Of a DNA stretch of 42,500 nucleotides, positions 11,083 to 20,650 are shown one piece after another. The position numbers and the translations under genes are program-made. Below the pieces are notes generated by a model that ran no database searches, had not been told where the DNA came from, and was given only the letters and a program-made list of their open reading frames with translations. Origin of the DNA: Prorocentrum cordatum (Eukaryota > Sar > Dinophyceae > Prorocentrales > Prorocentraceae). Every line of letters starts with the position of its first letter. Within the stretch, counting starts at the first letter, position 1. The stretch is taken from NCBI GenBank assembly GCA_963575745.1, contig CAUYUJ010014546.1, positions 62,501 through 105,000 on the forward strand, given 5' to 3'.

Positions 11083-11500
11083 GATATGATAATGATCTTA
11101 ATATATATTATATATATATATATTTTTCATTTTTATATATATATATATATTATAATTTATATATTATATATATATATATTATATATATATTATATATAAT
11201 GTATATTGTATATGTTGTGTATGTATGTATGCATATATACATTACACACCACACACACATATATTATATATTATATATATATATATTGTATATATAATAT
11301 TATACTATATCTATTATGTATTGCCTTATCTATACCGCTACTGTTCTTATCAATCTTCTCTCGCAACTTAGATATATATATATTTATATATATATACCAC
11401 ACATAATATATATATATCTATATATATTTATATATATATATATATATAGATAATATATATATATACATATATTCGGTTGCCGACGAGTTCCGCTTTATTG
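9911..11500. other. AT-rich gene-free island
   Basis: Base composition changes abruptly from GC-rich DNA on both sides to strongly AT-rich DNA. No credible coding frame exists: open frames are short and made of Ile, Tyr and Phe. It holds an A-run near 10368 followed by a CAA-rich stretch (10395-10440), then long TA-type microsatellites. No rRNA, tRNA or plastid gene sequence was recognised. Confidence 0.8.
10940..11475. repeat. TA/TATG microsatellite cluster
   Basis: Long runs of alternating T and A occur near 10945-10970, 11040-11075, 11100-11200, 11260-11290 and 11370-11465, interspersed with CATA and TGTA units. All are read directly. Confidence 0.95.
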
Positions 11501-11559
11501 TGTTCGAGCCGCATTAGACAACATGTCAGTCGAAGCATGGCAGATATCATATCACAAAT

Positions 11560-11650
11560 CCCACCAGCCCTTTAGGGCGTAGGTGGTCTAGAGCGTTTCC
11601 TCTGCCAACCCCCCTTCTTTCCCTTCGGGGAGGGGTTTACCCCTCCCCTT
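11560..11650. other. Two terminal hairpins of element A
   Basis: Hairpin 1 (11561-11586) pairs CCACC and GCCC with GGGC and GGTGG around a TTTA loop. Hairpin 2 has nine-base arms GGGGAGGGG (11627-11635) and CCCCTCCCC (11640-11648) around TTTA. Copy C keeps hairpin 2 perfectly with loop CTTA (14308-14329). Copy D has one mismatch (26246-26267), and copy B is imperfect near 13441-13460. Confidence 0.75.
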
Positions 11651-11689
11651 ACCCCTCCCCACTGACCTGGACGGGGCGTTCCGCGACGC

Positions 11690-12510
11690 GTTGGGACGCC
11701 CAAGATGGCCCAAGACTGCTCCAAGAGCGAAAAGGCGAGAAAGCACAAAACATTGATTTTCCTTAGGTTTTGGAAGGATTTTGGCCTCTTGGGGGGGCCC
11801 AAGAGGCGATCCGAGGCACTCTAGAGGGGCGAGGCTAATTGGGGCTCCCCCCTTCTTTGATATATATTCCCAACATGGCCCCAAGAGCGCCCCGAAGGCT
11901 CCCAAGAGCGCCCCAAGAGCGCCCCAAGAGGGCCCCAAGAGGCGCCCAAGATGCCTCCAAGAGGCTCCCAAGAGACTCCCAAGAGGCCCCAAGAGAATCC
12001 AATATGGCCCAAGACGGCTCCAAGAGCGAAAAGGCGAGAAAGCAAAAAACAATGATTTTCTGTAGGTTTTGGACGGGTTTTGGCTTCTTGGGGGGGGGCC
12101 CAAGAGGCGACTCGAGGCACTCTAGAGGGGCGGGGCTAATTAAAGCTCCACCCTTCTTTGATAGATCTCCTCCAAGATGGCGCCATGAGCACCCCGAAGG
12201 CACCCAAGAGCGCCCCAAGAGCGCCCCAAGAGAACCCCAAGAGGCTCCAAGAGACGCCAAGAGGCGCCCAAGAGGCCTCCAAAAGGCTCCCAAGAGACCC
12301 CCAAGAGGCCCCAAGAGGCTCCCAAGATGGCCCAAGAAGGCTCCAAGAGCGAAAATGCGAGAAAGCAAAAAACATTGATTTTCCATAGGTTTTGTAAGGA
12401 TTTTGGCCTCTTGGGGAGCCCAAGAGGCGACTCGAGGCACTCTAGAGGGGCAGCGCTAATTGGGGACCCCCCCTTCTTTGATAGATCTCCTCCAAGATGG
12501 CCCCAAGAGC
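11690..12510. repeat. Three tandem sub-units of about 310 bp in element A
   Basis: Each unit runs through GCCCAAGA, a GAAAA/GAGAAAGCA block, TTGATTTTCC-like sequence, GGCACTCTAGAGGGGC and CTTCTTTGATAGATCTCC, then into an 11-12-bp CCCAAGAGG minisatellite. Equivalent points lie near 11700, 12004 and 12326. Related single units occur in copies B, C and D. Confidence 0.8.
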
Positions 12511-12699
12511 GCCTCGAAGGCTCCCAAGAGCGCCCCAAGAGCGTCCCAAGAGGGCCCCAAGAGGCCCCAAAAGGCTCCCAAGAGGCCTCCAAGAGGCCCC
12601 CAAGAGACCCCCAAGAGGCCGCAAGAGGCTCCCCGAGATACGCAAGAGGCCCCCGGGACCGCCAAGAGGCCCCAAAGACGGCCCAAGAGGCCCCCAAGC

Positions 12700-12955
12700 T
12701 CGCCATTGTCCTCCTCCTCCTCCTCTTTTTCTCCCTCCTCCCTCCTCCCCCTCCCCCTCCTCCGCCTCCTCCCTTCCTCCTCCTCTCCTCCTCCTTCTCG
12801 TCCTCCTCGTCCTCGCCCTCCTCCATCTCCTCCTCCTCATCTTCCTCCTCCTCCTCCTCCTCCTCCTCCTCCCCCTCCTCCTCCTGCTCCTCCTCCTGCT
12901 CCTCGTCTTCCTCCTCCTACTCCGACGACGACGACTCCTCCTACATCCTCCCCCT
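12700..12955. repeat. CTC-rich polypyrimidine tract in element A
   Basis: Nearly pure CTC/CCT repeats. Matching tracts lie at 14020-14090, 14745-14875 and 26945-27190 in the other copies. Serine, proline, leucine or arginine homopolymer frames across it are artefacts. Confidence 0.95.
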
Positions 12956-13065
12956 CTTGGGGCGTATGGCGGCTCAACCCGCTCTTTGTTCTTCTGCATG
13001 CTCCCCCGCTTCCCTCATCACCTCCACTCCCCTGGGGCTCATTTCTGGACGGGCTGGTGGGGATA

Positions 13066-13375
13066 CGCGAAGCGTCTAGAATATTTCCATTGATGCCATT
13101 CGGATTCGAATATGTATCGTGTTGAATTCTACGAAGAGCGATCATATCCTAAATCCAAGAGAGTGCCAGCCATTGGATTTGCAGAAACTATCACACAAGG
13201 GCGGACACGTTAAGTCTGTAGGCGTTCGCATTTGAATCAGATGTCGGTCGAATCCGAGACGGAACAACAATATTTCATATGCCTAGTGAGGATGCGTGTT
13301 GTTGGTGCCACTACAGTGAATGCCCCTGCAGTGCAGGCGTGTTGCAGCGTCCTGTGTTGGGGGTGATTTTGTAGT
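13066..13375. other. Single-copy spacer between junction motif and element B
   Basis: It begins with CGCGAAGCGTCTAGAA next to the motif at 13054-13065 and then runs into sequence not repeated elsewhere in the window. No gene is recognised. On the minus strand this would be the 3' end of an upstream unit finishing in TTCTAGACGCTTCGCG. Confidence 0.5.
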
Positions 13376-14241
13376 CCCACCAGCCCTTTGGGCGTAGGTG
13401 GTCTAGAGTGTTTCGTCGGTTGCCCCTCCTACTTCCCCTCCGGGGAGGTGTTCACCCCTCCACCTACCCTCCACTGGACCTGGACGGAGGGTTTCGCGAC
13501 GCGTTGGAGCGTCCAAAACGGCCTCGGCGAAGAAACGAACATCGTTGGTTTTACTAGGGTTATGTCTCCATTTTGGCCTCCTGAGGGGGGGCCGTAATGG
13601 GGGATCCCCCTCCTTTGATCGATGCCCTCCAAGATGGCCCCAAGAGGCGCCAAGGAGGCCCTAAGAGGCCCCAGGATGGCCCCACGATGCCTCCAAACTT
13701 GCCCCAAAAGGTCCCCAAGAGACCCCCAAGAGGACCCCAAGCGGCCCCGAGAGGCCTCCCCGATGGACCCAAGACGCCCAAGAGCCCCTCAGGACCGCCA
13801 AGAAACCCCCAAAACGTCTCATGAGGCCTCCAAAAAGCAGCCCAAGCGATGTCCCAGGGGGTTCCGATAGGCATTCAGGAGACCTCCAGGAGACCAGGAG
13901 GAGGCTTCAAGAGGATCCCCGAGGCCCCCAAGATCCCCCCCACACGCTCGAAGAGGTTTCCAAAACAACTCACAAGAAACATCCTAAGAGGATCTTGTGT
14001 TCGTCATGTCTCCTCCTCCTTCTCATTGTCCTTCTCCTTGTCCTTCAGCTGCTCCTCCTCCTCCTCCTCCTCCTCCTCCTCCTCCCCCTCCTCCCCTTAT
14101 CCGCCTACTCATCATCCGAGAACCAGCACCACCAGCAGCAAAAGCAGCAGCAACAGCAACAACAACGGCAGCAGCTGTATCAGCAGGAGCAACAGCACCA
14201 GCAATAATTCTTGCAACCTTCGCCACAAAAGATCTCCCAAT
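13376..14241 (-). mobile_element. Hairpin-ended repeat element, copy B (truncated)
   Basis: It has the CCCACCAGCCC end (13376-13386) with the first hairpin, then the GCGACGCGTTGG-like block, a CCCAAGAGG-type minisatellite (13620-13960) and a CTC tract (14020-14090), followed by CAG/CAA-rich sequence to about 14215. It lacks the TTTCTGGACGGGCTGGTGGG end found in A, C and D. If the element reads on the minus strand, this is a 5' truncation. Confidence 0.6.
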
Positions 14242-15013
14242 CCCACCAGCCCTCTGGGCGTCGGTGGTTTAGGGCGTTTCCTCTTCCACCCCTCTTTCTT
14301 CCCCTTCGGGGAGGGGCTTACCCCTCCCCCTACCCCCTCCCCATGGACCTGGACAAAGGGCTCCGCGAGTCGTCGGAGCGTCCAAAATGGCCTCGGCGAG
14401 GAAGCCACAATCATTAGTTTTACTAGGGTTTTGGCCCCATTTTGGCCTCCTGAGGGGGGACGCTCATTTAAGCTCCCCTCTTGTTTGATCGATCTCCTCC
14501 AAGATGGCCCCAAGAAGCGCCCAGGAGGCCCCAAAAGGTCCCAAGATGGCCCCAAGAGGCCCCCAAGATGCCCCAGGAGGCTCCAAAAGGATTTCAAGCG
14601 GCTTCAAGAGGCCCCCCCGAGGCACTCAAGACGCCGAAGAGCCCCCCACGACTGCCAAGAGACCCCCGAAACGCCCCGAAACGCCCAAGAGATACCCCAA
14701 GAGGCTCCGAGAAGCATCCAAGAGACCTCTGGCCTTTTTGCTTGCTCTCCTCCTCCTCCTCCTTCCTCCTCCTATCCCTTCTAATCCTCCTCCTCCTCCT
14801 CCTCCTCCTCCTCCTCCGCTTCCTCGTCCTCGTCCTCCTCCTCCTCCTCCTCCTCCTCCTCCTCCTATTCGTCCTCTCCCTACTCCCTCATCCATCCACC
14901 CACTTTTCTCTTTCGCCCCCCCTCTCTCCTTCAAACGGTTTGGCCGTCCCAGTCTTTGCTCCCGCACTTCCCTGATCACCTTTCAACTCGCCTGGACATT
15001 GTTTCTGGAAGGG
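14242..15013 (-). mobile_element. Hairpin-ended repeat element, copy C
   Basis: It starts with CCCACCAGCCC (14242-14252), keeps the perfect GGGGAGGGG/CCCCTCCCC hairpin, has one sub-unit (ending near TTGATCGATCTCCTCCAAG), a minisatellite (14500-14730) and a CTC tract, and ends TTTCTGGAAGGGCTGGTGGG beside the motif at 15014-15025. It is the shortest copy with both ends. Confidence 0.65.
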
Positions 15014-15025
15014 CTGGTGGGGATA

Positions 15026-15170
15026 CTTTTTGGTTAGCAGCCGCAGGCGAAAACGCCACCGGCGATTAAGGTCCGACCGGGCCGCGCGGGGGCTTAATTA
15101 ACTACCTAGCGCGGAGCAGAACAGGACCTACCACCAGGGGGAGCCTCAGCGCCGGGGCTGCAAGAGGCGG
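15026..15170 (-). mobile_element. Short SINE-like unit G
   Basis: It lies between two junction motifs. On the plus strand it begins CTTTTTGGTTAGCAG, contains CGGGCCGCG and GGGCTTAATTAA, and ends GAGGCGG. It resembles the starts of units H and K (TTTTGGTCA.CGG and GGGCTAATTTGCAA). On the minus strand the T-run is a terminal A-tail, so it is best read as a 5'-truncated retrocopy. Confidence 0.5.
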
Positions 15171-15182
15171 CTGGTGGGGATA

Positions 15183-15530
15183 TTTTTTTTGGTCACCGGC
15201 TCCAAGGCAACGGACAGGAAGCGGAAGGCGTCGTCTGGGCCACAGGCGGGGCTAATTTGCAAGACAATTTACCGCCAGAGTCGGCGGACAAGGCTCGCAC
15301 CTGCAAGACAAACGTGCGCTGAGCAAAATGCTTCGCATTAAAGCGAACGCACGTAGGCGCCGGCCACACCGGAGTGAAGCAGACCGCAGTGCGAGTGCAA
15401 CGGAAGCGGGCAGGTGAACCGAAGCGACAACGCTGAAGGCTGAACCACTCAGCGCGAAGTCCGTACCACCACCGTACGCGACGTCGGCTAAGACAGGGGC
15501 AGAGAACGGCAGGAACCTACAGAGCACTAG
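15183..15530 (-). mobile_element. SINE-like tail unit H
   Basis: On the plus strand it reads T-run, GGTCACCGG, GGAAGCGGAAGGCGTCGTC, GGGCCACAGGCGGGGCTAA, TTTGCAAGACAA, GCACCTGCAAGACAA, GAGCAAAATG and GCACGTAGGCGCCG. The same blocks recur in units K (first half), I (second half) and J (middle). On the minus strand the T-run is an A-tail next to TATCCCCACCAG. It forms the 3' end of the lower large unit (20390 to 15183). Confidence 0.55.
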
Positions 15531-15531
15531 C

Positions 15532-16115
15532 ACTCACTCCACGATCCACACCGCTGCCCGGGGGGGGGCCGGTGTGTCAGTCATCGTTTCCGAACCAGTG
15601 ACAGGCCAGGTAGCAACAAAGAGAACACGCGGGCCCAAGAGCCGGTACGCTGCCGCGAGGCGGGTAACGGCCGATGGCCGCCGAGGTACGCTGCAGCCGC
15701 GACCAGCTCAAAGGCGCTGGAGCGCAGTCAGGGCTGAATCTGACCACAGAGAGGGCAGGGGAACTGCAGGTACTTTCAAAGCACTCACTCCACGGACCGC
15801 ACCGCTGCCCGGGGGGGGGCCGGTGTGTCGTTCATCGTATCCGAAACTAGTGACTGGCCGGGGACCCATGAGAGAGGACACGCTGGCCCGAGGGCCGGTA
15901 TGCTGCACCCTCGCAGGTACCGGTCACGAGCAGGGGAACAGCAGGTACCCTCAGAGCACTCACTCCACGGGCCGCACCGCTGCCCAGGGGGGGGCCGGTG
16001 TGTCGTTCATCGTATCCGGAACCAGTGACTGGCCGGGGACCCAACGATGAGAGAGGACACGCTGGCCCGAGGGCCGGTATGCTGCAACCTCGCAGGTGCC
16101 GGTCACGATCGTCGC
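15532..16115. repeat. Three tandem copies of a 174-252-bp unit
   Basis: CACTCACTCCACG recurs at 15532, 15784 and 15958, each time followed by CCGCACCGCTGCCC, a G-run, GGCCGGTGTGTC and ATCGT.TCCG, then AACCAGTGACTGGCCGGG (or AACTAGTGAC). The last two units also share ACACGCTGGCCCGAGGG. The copies differ by scattered changes and small gaps. No reading frame is preserved across them. Confidence 0.85.
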
Positions 16116-16189
16116 CGAGAATTGCAGCTGCCGCGGCCACCTCGTGAATCGCTGGAACTCACCCAGGGCTGAATCTGACCGCGCGGTGC

Positions 16190-16320
16190 AGGGAGGGGGG
16201 TGCAGCCAACAGCCGCAATGAACGCAGGTGTCGGGGGAGGGGGGGGTGCAGCCAACAGCCGCAATGATACATGTAACAGAGGGGGGGTGCAGCCAACAGC
16301 CGCAATGCCACATGTGTAAG
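16190..16320. repeat. Cluster of GGTGCAGCC.ACAGCCGCA motif
   Basis: GTGCAGCCAACAGCCGCAAT follows a G-run at about 16200, 16246 and 16287. A second cluster lies at 17343, 17390 and 17435 (GTGCAGC[A/C].A/C-type variants). Related copies (GCGCAGCCGATAGCCGCAA) lie at about 21176, 23350 and 24614. Confidence 0.9.
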
Positions 16321-17335
16321 GTCGCCTCTTCCATCGTCATCTGGCGGTCTCTCGGGGGAGAGACCCGCCATTGTGTGGGGCGGTCCAGGCGCCTGTCCCC
16401 GTGGTGGGTGGACAGCGCTATCCGCGTCTGTGGGCTGATTAGCCACCTCATGGCCCTCTCTAGGGTTCCCATCCACTACCGCCTCCCGATTCCCCCTCTG
16501 GGAGGCCATCATCAGCCTCCGGGAGTTGGATGGCACCTGCTATTGGTGGCACGGACTCCTGTGCGACCCCAAGGCGGGGGGGGGAGGGAGGCGATGGCGG
16601 GGCGGGGATCGAGATGGGGTCCAGGGTGGGTCAGGGGGAGGTCTGGGCGGGGCCCTCTCGCCCCTGAGCGTCCGCCCCCGTGCCCCTTTCGTTCACGTCT
16701 GGCCCGCCAGTCTCACCTGCCTCAGCCGTCCTCTGCAGGGGCGGGTCGTTGGCATCTCTGGGGGACTCTTGTCTCGGCCCCTCTCCCTCCGCATTGCCGC
16801 GGTCTTCCGCCGGGCAGCGAGCCATGGTGGGCGCCGCTGGTGCCAGCCCCTGATCTGCCCCGAGTGCGGGAGGGGCCTGCTGTCTGTGGGGGGTGTGCGC
16901 CAGATTTGGACGCGAGTCTTGGTAGCAGCTCGCGCGGAACATAGGAGGAGGGGGGGTTGCCCACACAACAGCCACAGACCAGTGCCCGGTGGCTGTCAAG
17001 ACGCAGCGAGCATGGGGGGGAGGCGATGAAAGGCCCCTGGCAGCCAGAACGGGGATGCAAGGGTGCCTTGGCCCCCCGCGGGAGGCCCCGGGCCAGAGGG
17101 GCGGCAGCCCCCGCGTGCGCCCAGGGCCGGTAGGCCCGGAGGCACCCCTCCCGCAGGCCGCGTTTAGCAGGGCCGCAACGGGCCAGCAGCCAGAGACCCC
17201 CCTCCACGCACCAGACCCCCACGAGTGCGAAGCCGATACAAAGTGCGAGCCAGCAGAGTGTGTCTGCGAGAGCCCCATCTATGCAATGACATCAAGTAAC
17301 TTGACAGCAGCTGCACGCCGACAACATCGTCCCAT
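16321..17335. other. GC-rich stretch without a recognised gene
   Basis: Open frames exist on both strands but none shows a family motif, and composition is biased to G and C. On the minus strand it continues the lower large unit. Nothing else can be supported. Confidence 0.5.
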
Positions 17336-17480
17336 GAGGGGGGTGCAGCAAACCGCCGCGAGACATACTCTTTCTCATGGTGATGGGGGGTGCAGCCAAC
17401 AGCCGCAGAGATCGCACTTCCAATCGCACTGGGGGTGCAGCCCACAGCCGCAGAGTATGCACTCCCTTTCGCACTGAGTG
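17336..17480. repeat. Second cluster of the GTGCAGCC motif
   Basis: Three copies are spaced about 45 bases apart. Each is followed by short sequence ending in CGCACT or CTCATGG. The arrangement mirrors the cluster at 16190-16320. Confidence 0.85.
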
Positions 17481-17695
17481 TGCCGGCGTCGGAGGCGCCA
17501 CCGGGGGGGGGGTGCATGTGCCTCCGCCCGGGGGGGGGCGAGGGGTGCATGCCTCTCGCAGGCCGCGACTTGCAGGGCAGCAGCGGGCCAGCTGCCAATG
17601 GCCAACCTCCGCGCGCCTGTCCCCCGCGTGTGCGGTGCCACGAGGGGGGGCAGCAAGGCTGCTGTGGGGAGACGTCCCACCACTTTTTTGCGCTT

Positions 17696-18538
17696 CTAGG
17701 GGGCCTTGTTGTTCGGGTGGCCCTTCGCCGCGTGGTGATCACTGCTTACTCCGCCGCTTCGACCCAGGTGCAGCTGCCGCAGGCGAGTCCAGTCGACGTC
17801 GAGGCCCAGCGCGTCACTGACGACCCGTGCGTCGCACTTGTGGCTGCGGAAGGATTCCAAGAAGAGGTGGCAAGTTTGCGGGTCGTGCCGAGGCGGGTCG
17901 AGCACGCCCTTGCTGCCGGGCACAGGCTGCCGCTTGGCGAAAGCGTGCCAGGTGCCAGTGAACATTGGTCCCAATGTGACTTGGGGTCGTCTTATCGCCT
18001 CGCCGGGTGTCTCCCCGGGGAGGTCCCACTGGATGTTGTTGATTTCTGTTTTGTACAACTGCTGTCCCGTGTCGGGGTCCTTGGGCTCTGGCCATTGGCG
18101 CGGGTCAGGCCATTGGTGCCGCCGTGTATCCTGGCCGCAAGTCTCCAGCGTACTGGTCTCGTTGTCCTGGCCGGAGGGCTCGCGATCTGCCCGCGACACT
18201 TCCGGCTGCACGCCTGGCGGGGTCTTGCGGGAAGAAGCAGGCCGCATGGTTGGCCGCCAGGCGGGGGTCGGATCGTATCCGGCAGCCAGGGCGGGCGCTG
18301 CCCTGTGGTACGTGGGGAGATGCCCATTTCGCTGGCGTTCGCCTTCGGGCCTGTGCCCGCCGTCGCTCCCAGGTGCGTCCCCTTCAGTCAGCGCAGGACT
18401 CTCTCCGGTCTCTGGGGTGCCGCTGGTTGTGCCAGGCGCGTGCGCGCACGGCGACGCAGCTTCCACTGCCGGAGCACGAGGTTCTTTGCCAGTCGCGCCC
18501 TGGACGTCTGGGGAGGGCGTCCGGGGTTCGCCGCCCAT
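17696..18538 (-). CDS. Unknown protein, conserved module copy 2
   Basis: A minus-strand frame of 280 codons with an ATG at 18538. The first 120 residues are Pro, Gly and Glu rich. From about residue 135 it reads WPEPKDPDTGQQLYK, then DLPGETPGEA, QVTLGPMFTGTWH, FAKRQPVPGSKG, DPQTCHLFLESFRSHKCDAR and VVSDALGLDVDW. A paralogue at 22490-23150 repeats this module without gaps, with about 22 changes in 140 residues by eye and DNA roughly 85% alike, so the frame has been held since duplication. I do not recognise the family; no catalytic motif, signal peptide or membrane segment is evident. It lies in the lower large unit below the GC-rich part. It may be one exon of a longer gene or the remains of a retrogene. 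Confidence 0.45.
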   Translation of the reverse strand: MGGEPRTPSPDVQGATGKEPRAPAVEAASPCAHAPGTTSGTPETGESPALTEGDAPGSDGGHRPEGERQRNGHLPTYHRAAPALAAGYDPTPAWRPTMRPASSRKTPPGVQPEVSRADREPSGQDNETSTLETCGQDTRRHQWPDPRQWPEPKDPDTGQQLYKTEINNIQWDLPGETPGEAIRRPQVTLGPMFTGTWHAFAKRQPVPGSKGVLDPPRHDPQTCHLFLESFRSHKCDARVVSDALGLDVDWTRLRQLHLGRSGGVSSDHHAAKGHPNNKAP

Positions 18539-18587
18539 AAGAATGGGTTCGCTGACAGGGGAAGGGGGGCGAATAGGCGCGAAGGGG

Positions 18588-18975
18588 TTACTCCCGACGA
18601 GCCAGTGGATGGGCTTCGCTGTCCTGCGTCTGGACGGTTGGTCCGTGGTCCCCCTGCTGGGTCTGTGGCGCTCCCAGAGGACTGCTGAGGGTCTGATTGT
18701 TCTGAGGGGGAGGTGGGGGTGGCACGGTGTGGCAGGCGGGCCCCTGCTGTCCCGGAATCTCGCTTAGCTGACTGTTGCGGCTGCCGTCAGCACTATCGGG
18801 GGCCGCCCCCTGTCCACCCGGTTCTAAGCCAGAGACACGAGTGAAGGCTTGTGCCGCTTCCGCACCTTCCGAGGCTTCCGCCGCTTCGGGCCCCCGATAC
18901 TCCGCGGCTTCCACAGCCTCCGCCGACTTCGCCGTGACCTCCCTCTCCTTTTCTCTGCCCTGCTGCTGCTGCTGA
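18588..18975 (-). other. Repeated coding-like modules of the lower unit
   Basis: In one minus frame (18914-18588) the sequence reads EAAEYRGPEAAEASEGAEAA, later PLGAPQTQQGDHGPTVQTQD, and stops near 18588. The upper unit has the same modules in the same order near 24412-24230 (EAAEHPPQ, then PLGEPYFLQGDHRAATQTRD). The stop here is not present there. It is a likely decayed exon or module. Confidence 0.4.
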
Positions 18976-19260
18976 GGGAGCGCGGGTGCCTCTGCGTCTT
19001 CTCGTGGGTTCTTCTCGGGGTCGCTGGGTGGCTCTTGTTATTGCTGCGGGGGGTGCTGCTGCTGCTGCAGCTGCGGGGCTCTGTTGCTGCTCTGCTGCAG
19101 CTGCTGCTGCAGTGGCTGCTGCGGCTGCTGCCCTGCTGCTGCTGCTGCTGCTGCTGCTGCAGCTGCTGGGTTCTGTTGCTGCTGCAGTGGCTGCTGCTGC
19201 GGCTGCTGCTGCCCTGCCGCTGCGGCTGCCGCTGCTGCTGCTGTTGTTGCTGCGGCTGCA
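18960..19260. repeat. CTG/CAG trinucleotide-rich stretch
   Basis: Dense CTGCTG runs on the plus strand, with interruptions, read as poly-Gln, Ser or Ala on the minus strand and poly-Leu, Cys or Ala on the plus strand. A shorter relative lies at 24185-24230 in the upper unit. Frames crossing it are open on both strands, so coding is not implied. Confidence 0.9.
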
Positions 19261-20110
19261 GCTGCCGCTGCCGGGGGTCGCCGGTGGCCGCGGCGGCGGC
19301 CGCCGCCGCAGCTACACCGGCGGCCGCGCCGCCGGCGGCCGTGGGGGCGGCCGCGGCGGCGCAGGCGGCGGGCACCGCTCCCGCGCCCCAGGGCCAGGCG
19401 GGCCGGCGGCCGCAGTCGCCACGCGGCCGGCCCCTCGCGGCAAAGCCGCGCCGCGGCCACGGCGCCGCTGCCTGGAACCCCCTCGGCGGGCGAGGCCGGG
19501 CGGCGCGGGGCCAGTGCGCGCGGCTCAGAGGGCGCGGCGGCACGCGCCTCGGGCGGCGAGGCCGGCCCGCTGTGGCGGCCGCCGCGGCCGGCGAGGGGAA
19601 GCGCCGGCAGGCGGCGCGGCAGCGACCCAAAGGGCCAGCGGCCGCCGCGCGCCGGTGGCGCCGGCGGGGCACGCATCGGCGGCGCCGGCGGCGCGGCGGC
19701 GACCGCGGCGCCAGCAGCGCGGCCGCGGCGCACCGCGGCGTCCGCGTGGCGCCGGTGGCCGGCGGCGGCCCGCGCTTCGGCGTCCGCGGCCAGCAGGCCG
19801 CGGCGGGTGATGGGCCGCGGCCGCGGTCGGCGCCCCGCGGCGCAGGCGGCGCCCACGGGGAGGGGTGGGCGCCAAGCCGCTGCAGCGGCGCTGGCAGCCG
19901 CCGCAGCCGCAACCGCCGCGGCGGAGCCAGCGGCGGCGGCGGCAGCGCGGGCGGCGACCGCGGTGGCGGCGAGGCGGCGGCGCCGGCGGGCGAGGCGGCG
20001 GCGCCGCCCAGCGGCGGCCGCGGCGGCAGCACCAGGCGGCCTAGCGCGAGGGGGCGCCAGAGCAAGGGGCGCCGCAGCACCGGCGGCGCCAGCGAAGCCC
20101 AGTGCCTCCT
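19261..20110. other. Extremely GC-rich segment of the lower unit
   Basis: Almost entirely G and C in GCGGCGGC-type strings. Open frames of Ala, Arg, Gly and Pro exist in most of the six frames. It sits on the 3' side of the relict leader at 20369-20390, as the segment at 25495-25990 does for the other leader. No protein family is recognisable. Confidence 0.8.
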
Positions 20111-20368
20111 GAGGAAGCGGAGTAGCCTCGCCCCGTCGAACTGCCGCCGCCACCCTCTGCCGGCGGCGTCGGGCCGATGGGGTCTGCCACCGTTGACCTT
20201 GGCTCTGCAGCGGCTCCGCCTTCCTGGCGGCGCCCCAGCTAGCAGGCCCATCGTCCATCCATCGATGCGTTCGTGCCAGGTTGCAGGCGCCATCGGCCAT
20301 GCCAGGAAGACGGGAACAGGGTAGAATCTGGAGCAGGGCGAAAGAAGGGGCCTCCTGGCGGCACGCGG

Positions 20369-20390
20369 CTTGAGCCAGGGGGGCTGCGGA
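20369..20390 (-). other. Relict dinoflagellate spliced leader (degenerate)
   Basis: The minus strand matches the 22-base dinoflagellate leader at 17 of 22 positions without gaps, including the terminal TGGCTCAAG and the initial TCCG. All five differences replace T or A by C. It lies two bases from a junction motif (20393-20404). A 5' untranslated-like stretch follows on the minus strand, with an ATG at 20300. One degenerate match alone could be chance; the identical placement to the triple relic at 26099-26151 supports it. Confidence 0.6.
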
Positions 20391-20404
20391 AGCTGGTGGG
20401 GGTA

Positions 20405-20650
20405 CTTCAGACGGGCTGACTGGGGCACAGGGCCAGATAATTTGCGAACCCAGCCGTCGCTGTCGACGGCCGACCGCACATGCAAGCATGCCGAGCAAAT
20501 TCGAGAAACCGCACCTTAGCACGGCAGCCGACGACGGACAGCGGGGCGTCGCACAGTGGCGCCGGCACCCGACAGACCGGACGGCGAAGGGCAGGGCGAC
20601 AGGGGGGTAAAAAGGAGGGGGGGGGAGAGGGGCGGGAGAGGGGCAGGAGG
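20405..20650 (-). mobile_element. SINE-like tail unit J
   Basis: It shares spaced blocks with unit H on the plus strand: CAGGGCCAGATAATTTGCGAA, CCG.CG.TGTCG.CGG, GCACATGCAAGCATGC and GAGCAAATTCG. Its T-run has decayed (GTACTTCAG). It closes the upper large unit (26151 to 20405) as H closes the lower one. Confidence 0.4.

Larger units (their letters stand above)
11560..13053 (-). mobile_element. Hairpin-ended repeat element, copy A
   Basis: One end is CCCACCAGCCC (11560-11570) and the other is GGGCTGGTGGG (13051-13061 overlaps the boundary), giving imperfect terminal inverted repeats. Inside lie two terminal hairpins, three tandem sub-units of about 310 bp rich in CCCAAGAGG-type minisatellite, and a CTC tract. 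The end ATTTCTGGACGGGCTGGTGG is shared with copy D, and the opposite end is shared with B, C and D. The shared ends and variable bodies mark a dispersed family. Minus orientation is proposed because the other units of this region read that way. The many overlapping open frames (Leu-Gly-Ala-Ser-Trp or Pro-Lys-Arg repeats) appear in all frames and are not treated as genes. Confidence 0.65.

Noticed and set aside
9911-11500. AT-rich island as plastid minicircle or mitochondrial insertion
   Set aside because: No organelle gene or rRNA fragment is recognisable, so the origin cannot be claimed.
11572-12440. Minus-strand frames rich in Leu-Gly-Ala-Ser-Trp-Gly-Pro repeats and plus-strand Pro-Lys-Arg-Pro-Gln-Glu repeats
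   Set aside because: They come from an 11-12-bp CCCAAGAGG minisatellite and are open in several frames on both strands; the same happens in copies B, C and D. No domain or start context supports a protein.
18824-20485. Minus-strand frame of 553 codons with poly-Gln and poly-Arg/Pro segments
   Set aside because: Open because of CTG/CAG and GCGGCGGC repeats; overlapping frames of similar length exist on both strands, and only the conserved module further down shows frame maintenance.
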